A stretch of DNA of 64,000 nucleotides from Echinarachnius parma. Its lineage: Eukaryota; Echinodermata; Echinoidea; Clypeasteroida; Echinarachniidae. A program made the position numbers and the translations under genes. The stretch spans positions 1-64,000 of the forward strand of contig JBAMJV010004000.1 of NCBI GenBank assembly GCA_037951105.1, written 5' to 3'. Positions 56,454 through 64,000 of the stretch are shown here, one piece after another; positions within the stretch are counted from its first letter, which is position 1, and every line of letters begins with the position of its first letter. The notes under the pieces are model-generated. The model ran no database searches. It was given only the letters and a program-made list of their open reading frames with translations, and had not been told where the DNA came from.

Positions 56454-56764
56454 AGTATAAACATAATCCGGAATATAAACATTACTGTGGTTCAATGTCC
56501 ATACTCTTACAGTAAAATGAAAGTCAGGAAAATAATTGTCATTTACATTTACAAGCGCTGTTTTATTTCAGGTAATTATCTTCTACAAGTTTGTATTTTG
56601 TATGTAATTTACAGCATGGAATAACAATGTGGAAAAATAGGCAACGTCAAAATACGAAACTTTATTTTTTATACCTCACAATTAGCATAATTAGTCATGT
56701 TAATTGCGTATGATATCTCACATGGGAAAGGTGTCAAAAAGTGACGTTTGAGTTTTAAATAAAG

Positions 56765-57255
56765 TTAAAGGGGTAGTTCAGTTTGTTTTGTAAGATAATG
56801 AAAACTGAGTGTAAAATTAGCACGAGGATACAATTTTAATGGCAGAATAAACTTTATTTCGGTTCAGAAACGGCTAAAATATAAATAAATATATCCGATC
56901 GGATTAAATCTTGGGCCCAGATTTATTCTATGATTTTTTGTTTTAATTTTGAAAAATGCTTACACTTTTTCAAAATTTTCAAAAGAGGTTTTAAATAGTT
57001 GTTGATGATCTCTTTATTTAATCATTATTTCAATAAAATATCACATGCATAGTTTTGTATGAAAAAATGGTTTTAATGCTTTTTTAGAAAGCGCCCTCTT
57101 GTGTTTTAATGGCTCTTTTTGAATGATAACAGGCTTTTTACTTAGTGGTTTGTAGTTTTCTATACATTTAGAGCATAGTGGAGCTATACCTATTAGTTTG
57201 TAATGTTATTGTGCAGGTTTTGGTTACTAAAGTTCAGCCTTACCAAAACTGTTTC
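56765..57255. mobile_element. TTAA element family I, right end worn
   Basis: Starts TTAAAGGGGTAGTTCAGTTT, standard interior, ends CTTACCAAAACTG without the last bases. Confidence 0.75.
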
Positions 57256-57699
57256 AATATCGTACAATAAATAGTGTTACTACGTTATTGTAAGCATGTT
57301 GCCCCGAAAATAAACAGAGTAATCTGTCCTTATCTGAAACATAGGCCAACTAAATAAGATATAGTATTATAATTATACAAATGACAGCTATTAATCGCAC
57401 GTTTACATAAAATTAAACTCGAATAATTAAAGAGGTTACACAACAGAATACTGTAAGTTGATATTAAAGCAATTGGTACATCACAAGAAGCAAAGCACAT
57501 AAGAAGTGATGTTGATCCATTTGGTCAAAGTAAACATATTTCCACAGCAATACTTCAGAGCTAATTTTCTTATAACGAATACAGACATTGACATAATAAT
57601 CTTAAAACCAGAATGTAAGAGTTAATTGTTCGCAAGACTAAAATATCAACGGCTGATATATTAAATGAATGAAATATGTCGATAAATTATATACAATAT
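57256..57699. other. no feature recognised
   Basis: AT-rich spacer between two family I elements. Confidence 0.3.
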
Positions 57700-58170
57700 T
57701 TAAAGGGGTAGTTCAGTTTTGGTAGAGAGGGCGCTGTACATCACAATTTTTTTTGTGAGGTAATGAAAAACTGAGTGTCGAATTTGAGAGAACATGCAAT
57801 CTTAATGGTAGAATAAACTTTATTTGGTCAAAATCGACCCAGACACGGCTGAAATATCAATAAATGTACATGTATCTGATCTTATAATTATTTGGGGCCC
57901 AAATAATTAGATGATTTAAAAAAAAATATATATATACATCACATTCATAATTTTGTATGAAAAATGGTTGAAACCGATGCATTTTTAGAAAGCGCCCTCT
58001 TGTGTTGTAATGGCTCTTGCTGAATGATAACGGGCTTTTTACTTAGTCGTTTGTAATTTTGTATACCTTTCGAGCATGGTGGAGTTATAAATATTAGTTT
58101 ATATTGTTACTGTCCAGGTTTTGGTTTAATACTAAGGTTCAGCCTTACCAAAACTGTACTACCCCCTTAA
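57700..58170. mobile_element. TTAA element family I (471 bp, interior deletion)
   Basis: TTAA ends, AAGGGGTAGTTCAGTTTTGG and CTGTACTACCCCC. Lacks about 60 bp near its middle relative to 39379-39926. Confidence 0.8.
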
Positions 58171-58328
58171 AAAGAGAATCTCGATGTCATCTATATAAAC
58201 ATAAATTTATAATGTTATATTCGAGGGTATATCATTCTTAAATATGTTTTTTAATTGTATTGTATACCTTGTTTTGAATGGTATTGTGTCACTATTCATA
58301 CACTTTTCTGTAATTGTCATTATTTATA

Positions 58329-58882
58329 TTAAAGTGATACCTGTAAAGTGTCAGATATTGCACAAAATGACATTTGAGACTTCAATCCTATATCAATATC
58401 ATTGTAAAATACAATTGAAAGATTTGTGAAAGTTTGAAAGAATAAGAACACTGTTTACCTAGTGAAAAAAACGAATATTGAGTTCATATTTTATCACCGA
58501 ATATTGATGGTCTGCCATACATTTGTCGCAGTAATGAATGATCCGTTTGAGATATTCGCACCTGTGTATGTTTACACACGTAGTACAGAATTCATGGAAT
58601 TTGCAATCGCTCGGCTCAAAGTTCAATCTTCGGTATGTTCTCACGCGTGCTGCATGCGGACGTTCTCAGCTAGGACAGTTGTACTTTTTATCAAAAGCGT
58701 TAATCAACGTGATTGAAATAAAAGATTTAAATGATAATTATCTTCATACTAAAGGGACATTTGAAAAAATCAAACCCGATTTTATTTTTATTTTACCATA
58801 AGCTAAACAACACGGTAGAAGAGAAACGAGGAAGTTCCAAGTAATTTTCGTGGATTTGGACACTTTACAGGTATGACTTTAA
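58329..58882. mobile_element. TTAA element family IV (554 bp), inverted
   Basis: Ends AAGTGATACCTGTAAAGTGT and TACAGGTATGACTT at TTAA. Reverse orientation to 9736-10288, near-identical length and interior. Confidence 0.8.
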
Positions 58883-59087
58883 TAATGTCAAATGTGTAAT
58901 TTCATTAAGGTAACACACATTTGTCTGGCCTTCAAGGCTTTCCATTGGCCGTTTTATTTTGTCAATAAACTGAATAAATATAGCAACAAAATAAAGGGCA
59001 CATATAAAATAGCTAAGCGAAACATCAAGTAAAAAGAAAATCATGAATTACATTATTGTTATATCATTTGAGACTGCTGAGGTTAAT

Positions 59088-59772
59088 TTGGTAATGCAAT
59101 TAAACGGTGGCAAGATATTTCGTTGAATATTATAGCTATATTAATGAAAGTCATTGAAAGAGTATGCGTGTGCATGATCAGTAAACTCGGACAATCGTTT
59201 TGAGTCTATACTTCGCATATTTCATGACATGAGATTCAGATTCATAAAATTATATTAAATTGTATCTGTCAATTACGAAGTAAACACAATATTCACTTGA
59301 ACGTACAGTAAATCGATTCGTCATTCACAGAATGTACTTGCTCTTAACGATAATCATATAAAAGAAAGAAGGCACCAGAGAGAATACAATGATCAAACAG
59401 TTATTACTCATCCCTGGTACATGTAAGTTTATAAGATGTACTAAACTGTTCTAGAACCAACATGAACCTTTGATATTTCTTTCTTTATAGTTGTTCGAAG
59501 TCAATTAAAGGGGTGTAAAATGTATTCTTTCCAATATTTATGGTATAATTAAATATATAAATACTATTTTGTGTACTTTATTATGGACATTATATTGCTC
59601 CCAATTTTATCTGTTTCTACTTTGTTTCGAGCATACGTTGTACAGTTCAAGTTTTCAACATGTCAAATTAATAAAAGGTTTATATTCCCATTATAGTGAT
59701 CCATAATTGTCAAATTCAACAAAAATTCACTTGGAGCTTTCATATTTTTATTGTACCTAATTGTTGTTCGGC
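59088..59772 (+). repeat. large direct repeat, copy 1 (no insertions)
   Basis: Matches 60568-60745 plus 62951-63990. Includes the untouched TTAA (59344-59347) that is occupied in copy 2. The 59773-60348 stretch after it shows no gene. Confidence 0.75.
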
Positions 59773-60348
59773 TTTTATATGTTAACAGAAGAATGCAATT
59801 GGGTTTGATTTTTCACTTAATATCTCCAAAATTATTATTATTATTGAATTGAAAAGCGTCCCGGAACGCATTTCTATTGTATTTAGTCAAGTTCAATGGG
59901 CAGTATGTGATACAATTCTGACATTATTTTTCACGTTTTACTAGGTAAACAGTGTTCCCTTTTTATGAAATTATTACGCATCATTCAGAAGAATCTCACA
60001 ATTATATGATTGAATTCTCAAAATTACTTCGGGGAAAAAAGTTAATCGACCACCTACAACACAAATATAAATATCTAGTATGTATACAAGTCATATACAC
60101 ATAATAATTGCAAGGAATATAATATGGTCATCAAACAATTGGTTCCCAACCAGGTAGATAAATATCCAGCATCAGGCCTGTCCAGCATTACATCAATTAT
60201 ATTATTCCAAACATGGTTGTCATTTTGTTGAAATATCTAAATGATTCCAGACCTGTTACAGGATATACTATCATGGAAATATCGGTATATACCGCTAATC
60301 ATAATGCATTCGCTCTTGTGTAGCAGTTCATGTTGCCAAACAATCATA

Positions 60349-60556
60349 GGCGCCGGAAGTGGGGGGCAGGGGGGGCGGCCGCCCCCCCCCCCCCCCAATC
60401 CAAAAAGTGGGGGGGCAAAACAAAAAAAAAAACAAAAAAAGAAAGAAAGTAAGAAAAGGAAGAAGTGTGGGGGGAAAGAAAAAATAAAATGTATGAGCCG
60501 ATACTTGTTAATTCTAACGTTTGAAAACTAATTCATACGGCTATTTTAAGTTTTCG
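60349..60556. mobile_element. GGCGCCGGAAG poly-G element fragment
   Basis: Terminus ATAGGCGCCGGAAGTGGGGG, G and C runs, an A-rich GAAA part and AATTCATACGGCTATTTTAA, as in 2128-2936 but lacking its second terminus. Confidence 0.55.
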
Positions 60557-60745
60557 CTGCGCGCTTGGTAATGCAAATTAAACAGTGGCAAAATATTTCG
60601 TTGAAATATTATAGATATACTGTTTTAATGAAAGTCATTGAACGACTATGCGTGTTTATGAGCAGTATATACTGAGTCTATACTTCGCATATTTCATGAC
60701 ATGAGATTCAGATTCATAAGATTATATTTTTAATTTCATATGTTA

Positions 60746-62950
60746 TGGCCTGGTCACATATAGCCGACGCACGGCCAACGCACGGCCAGCGCATTGAAAA
60801 TTTGCCATTTTGGTCAGTGCGTCGTCGTGCGCTAGGTGTGTGTCATCATGCGTTACTCATGCGTCGAGCGCGCTGGACCAACGTTTTGCATTCGTCGTCA
60901 TTCGCTCTGTGCGTCGAGATTTTTTGTGCATGCTCAAAACTGTGCGCAGAGCTCGACGCATGGATGTACACGCCAGAAGGACGCCAGTCACGCGCAGAGC
61001 ACGCTAGACCAACGCCAGACATACGCGGAGCACACGCTGTGTACTCGTTGTGAGTTCGTCGGCTGAGGTCTAGCGAACGCCTAGCGCACACCTAGCGCAC
61101 ACCTAGCGTGCTTCAAACGCATGCCCAGCGAACGTGCAGCGAATAAGGGCGAGCTGAACGAGTGCAGAACGGGTCTCTAACGCACCCGACGTTCTTCTAG
61201 TGTGTTCCTAGCGTATAGCTAGCGTGTACGCAGCGTGTACATAGCGTGTAGTCAACGCGTCCCTGCACACCATCTCCCCATCACTTCACATCTGACACTC
61301 ATGGGTAATGATAGAGGTTCCTACTGATCACTTCTAGAAGAACCACCTCGGAAGATGGATGGATTTTAATGTTATTTGACATGAACTACCTGTATTGTGT
61401 TAAATTTATTCATTGCATTAATTGCATTCATTTCAGGGCCCTGCAAAGTTAAACACCCACCCACCCCCTTTCTCCAAAATGGACATGGAAAGAAAACTCA
61501 AATCATATTAGGACTTTTTAAAAATCTTGAAATGATTTGAGACGAGTACGGTATCCAAAATGCCCCTTGACCCATCCACCTACTTCCAATTATGTTATGG
61601 ATGTTTGAATTTGTTTAATGTTGCAAGGCCTTTTTATAGATAAACACGCTAATAATACAAGTTCGGCAATTCAAGTTTGAGCTCTCATATCCATGGATAC
61701 GTATTACCCTTCACAAATATGGTATCATTGAATGCTTGTTGATTCCCGAGGGTGTTTCACAAAGCAATATTTTGTTATCATGACAAATTTGTCATAATAA
61801 AACATTCTTATGGCATGTATGGTAGCATTATGGGGACCTTTTGCACAAAATTTGGTGAAACTTTTGCAAAAATTTAGCTAAAAGTAGGAATTTGGCTAAA
61901 ATTATATTCTGTAAATTCTCGTTGCCCGGATCCGGACTTGGGCAGGTTTTCCAAGCGCGCGAAGTTGTCCCTCATTCCCTTGAACGACCCTTGCAGATGG
62001 GATACTTCTTTGGACATGATGTCCGCCTGTTTCTGCCATGCAGCATTTTTCATGTCTGGCCTCCTGTAATGGGTGACCTTTTTGTTCCAAATCATTTCAT
62101 TTTCCTCCAAGAAGGCGACCATCAATTCCTCCTCGTCATCGGACAGCTTGTTGGCCCTTTTGTCCTTCTTTGTACCCTTCTTGATCTTGACGACAGACGA
62201 TGCCTTCGAAGCCAGCGATACATGGCTGTCTACTGACCCAGCATGTGAGTGAGTAGGGGAGCACTGACGGGATGATGATGGAAAGGATGTAGCATCCTCG
62301 ACAGCATCCTCAACGGCAAAAGCAGAGTCCAAACTATGCAGCTCAGGGTCCAGGCTGGGCGGCTCAGGGTTCAGGCTGGGCTGCTCAGAGTCAGAGTCTA
62401 GGCTGTGCAGCTCAGGGTCCAGGCTGGGCTGCTCAGGGTCCAGGCTGGGAAGCTCTTTGCCTCTGCCCTTGCCTCTACGACCGCGGCCACCAATAACAGG
62501 AGCAGATGGTGTCTTCTTCGTGGGCTTCATGGACAGTGGGTTCATTCTCTTGGGTGGCATCTTGAAGAGGTTGTACACTTGGCACTGCACTAAGTTTAAT
62601 ATGACAACACAGTGGACGCTGTCTTTCGCGGGCTGTGCGTTGAGCGCGCGGTGCATGCGCGGTGCATGCGCTCTGCATGCGCTGGCCGGGCGCTGGCCAT
62701 TCGTCCAACACGCTAGCAGCACGTGATGCATTCGTTGCGGTTTTTAATGTATACGCTATGTATGCACTATGTATGCGCCCTGTATACGCACAGCGCGTTA
62801 GCAACACGTTATGCATTCGCTGTAAGTTCGCTAGCCTCCCCCCTAAATCCTGACAGGAGTTGGGCGTACAACGACGCACTCCCATTTTTCCCGAATTTTC
62901 AGTGCGTTGGCCATGCGTTGGCCGTGCGTCGGCTATATGTGACCAGGCCA
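60746..62950. mobile_element. PIF/Harbinger-like DNA transposon lacking a transposase (2.2 kb)
   Basis: TTA target duplication (60743-60745 and 62951-62953). Inverted ends begin TGGCCTGGTCACATATAGCC and stay similar for over 60 bases. Both sub-terminal zones, up to ~500 bases, are packed with ACGC, TAGCGCACAC and GCGT words in GC-rich sequence, unlike the AT-rich surroundings. Encodes only the MADF-type protein at 61874-62560. Copy 1 of the surrounding repeat shows the site without it. Confidence 0.75.
61874..62560 (-). CDS. MADF/Myb-like accessory protein of a Harbinger-type element
   Basis: A 228-residue frame from the start MPPKRMNPLSMKPTKK. The order is a basic N-terminus with GRGRRGKGRGK (residues 25-35); an acidic repeat region at about 38-79 made of PSLDPE and LHSLDS units; a Ser-rich linker; a basic KIKKGTKKDKRANK; and a MADF/SANT-like domain from about 141: LMVAFLEENEMIWNKKVTHY, AAWQKQADIMSKEV, FKGMRDNFARLE, KSGSG. 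In PIF/Harbinger elements a Myb/MADF-like protein is encoded next to the transposase and helps bring it to DNA. The domain stops a little after KSGSG, where relatives usually continue, so a 3' exon may be missing or unrecognised. An upstream in-frame start at 62731 exists but lies in sub-terminal repeat sequence. Confidence 0.75.
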   Translation of the reverse strand: MPPKRMNPLSMKPTKKTPSAPVIGGRGRRGKGRGKELPSLDPEQPSLDPELHSLDSDSEQPSLNPEPPSLDPELHSLDSAFAVEDAVEDATSFPSSSRQCSPTHSHAGSVDSHVSLASKASSVVKIKKGTKKDKRANKLSDDEEELMVAFLEENEMIWNKKVTHYRRPDMKNAAWQKQADIMSKEVSHLQGSFKGMRDNFARLENLPKSGSGQREFTEYNFSQIPTFS

Positions 62951-63013
62951 TTAATAACGAAGTAAACACAATATACAGTAAATCGATTCGTCATCCATAT
63001 AATGTACTTGCTC

Positions 63014-63577
63014 AAGGATAGTTGAGTTTTGGTAGAGAGGTCGCTACACAAAATAATTTTTTGTGAGATAATGAAAAACTGAGTGTCAAATTTGAAAGAA
63101 CATACCATTTTAATAGCAGAATAAACTTTATTTTATCAAAATCGGTTCAGAAACGGCTGAAATATCCATAAACATAACCATTTGTAATAAATGTGGGGCC
63201 CCACAAGTATTCGATAATTTTGAACCAGCCGTTAAAATTCGTTTAAAAATGCTTCCTCTTTTCAAAAGTTTTCAAAAGAGGTTTTAGTTGTTGATTATCT
63301 CTCTATCTAATCACTATATCAACAAAACATCAGATGCACAATATTGTATTTAAAATTGTTTAAACATATATGCGTTTTTGAAAGCACCCTCTTTAGTTTA
63401 AACAGCTCTGTTTAATTATAACAGGCTTTTTACTTAGTGGTTTGTAATTTTGGTATTCCTTTTGAGCATGTGGAGTTATAACTATTAGTTTGTAATGTAA
63501 TGGTGCAGGTTTTGGTTACTAACATTCAGTTAGACTAAAACTGTACTCTCTCTACCAGAACTCAACTATCCCTTTAA
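63014..63577. mobile_element. TTAA element family I (564 bp) in a site seen empty at 59344
   Basis: Left AAGGATAGTTGAGTTTTGGT, right CCAGAACTCAACTATCCCTT. Flanks ACTTGCTC and AACGATAATCATATAAAA equal those around the empty TTAA in copy 1. Confidence 0.85.
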
Positions 63578-64000
63578 GTAACGATAATCATATAAAAGAA
63601 AGAAGGCACCAGAGAGAATACAATGATAAAACAGTTATTACTCATCACTGGTACATGTAAGTTAATTAGGAGTACTAAACCGTTCTAGAAGTAACATGAA
63701 CCTTTGCTATTTCTTTCGTTATGGTTGTTGGAAGTCAATTAAAGATTTAAAGGAGTGTAAAAGTTATTCTTTCCAATATTATTGATTGTATAATTAAATG
63801 TATAAACATTATTTTGTGTACTTTATTGCTCCCAATTTCATCTGTTTCTACTTTGTTTCGAGCATACATTGTACAGTTCAAGTTTTCAACATGTCAAATT
63901 AATAAAAGGTTTATATTCCCATTATAGTGATCCATAATTGTCAAATCAACAAAAATTCACTTGGAGCTTTCATATTCCTATTGTACCTAACTGTTGTTCG

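Larger units (their letters stand above)
60568..63990 (+). repeat. large direct repeat, copy 2, split by two insertions
   Basis: Same order as copy 1 (TTGGTAATGCAAATTAAAC, CATATTTCATGACATGAGAT, AATCGATTCGTCATCC, AAGAAGGCACCAGAGAGAAT). Carries the Harbinger-like element at 60746 and the family I element at 63014. Runs to or past the window edge. Confidence 0.75.

Noticed and set aside
60745-61091. Frames of 65-102 codons at the left end of the Harbinger-like element
   Set aside because: They lie in sub-terminal word repeats, overlap on both strands and show no domain.
1-64000. Retrovirus-like or other capsid-bearing element
   Set aside because: No long terminal repeats, integrase, protease or capsid-like frames seen; all reverse-transcriptase pieces are of LINE type.

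Overview
This is a stretch of an AT-rich animal nuclear genome, most likely a marine invertebrate deuterostome (hemichordate, echinoderm or cephalochordate; the sequence alone does not decide). Support for this: spliced genes with GT-AG introns of consistent phase, CR1/jockey-like LINEs, tRNA-derived SINEs sharing a LINE 3' tail, and very many short inverted-repeat DNA elements. There are no bacterial-style operons, CRISPR arrays or rRNA genes, and I saw no retrovirus-like or LTR element.

The only host protein-coding content I can support is one tandem family of six minus-strand genes, called here CHS-family loci 1 to 6 after an invariant Cys-His-Ser motif. Each gene has three exons: a short variable exon 1 (9-26 codons), a phase-0 intron, a ~95-residue exon 2, a phase-1 intron, and a ~95-110-residue exon 3. 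Locus 1 (1-559) runs off the left edge. Locus 2 (7157-15525) is a decayed pseudogene. Loci 3 (23144-26106), 4 (31666-37945), 5 (43244-48658) and 6 (52629-55302) are open and predict proteins of 209, 224, 228 and 224 residues. The products look like one small alpha/beta domain followed by a C-terminal tail that differs in each gene: a run of cysteines (locus 3), a clear transmembrane helix (locus 6), or a short Cys-containing tail (locus 4). I do not recognise the family; a membrane-tethered Rossmann-like or flavodoxin-like domain is inference. Loci 1-3 are recent duplicates and share their upstream sequence; 4-6 are older. Loci 3, 5 and 6 each have a broken copy of one of their own exons next to the real one, so the array is turning over by local duplication.

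The rest is dense transposon debris, much of it nested. Four unrelated-looking families of non-autonomous elements insert at TTAA; several families have 8-11-bp target duplications (Mutator-like), many with long G or C homopolymer cores; there are Tc1/mariner-type and PIF/Harbinger-type elements, large foldbacks, LINE fragments and SINEs. The first intron of locus 2 (about 8.99-15.19 kb) holds elements nested at least four deep. At the right end a 2.2-kb Harbinger-like element (60746-62950) encodes only a MADF/Myb-like accessory protein. Several insertions can be read against an empty copy of the same sequence in this window (59344/63014, 34617/34619, 49363/50718).
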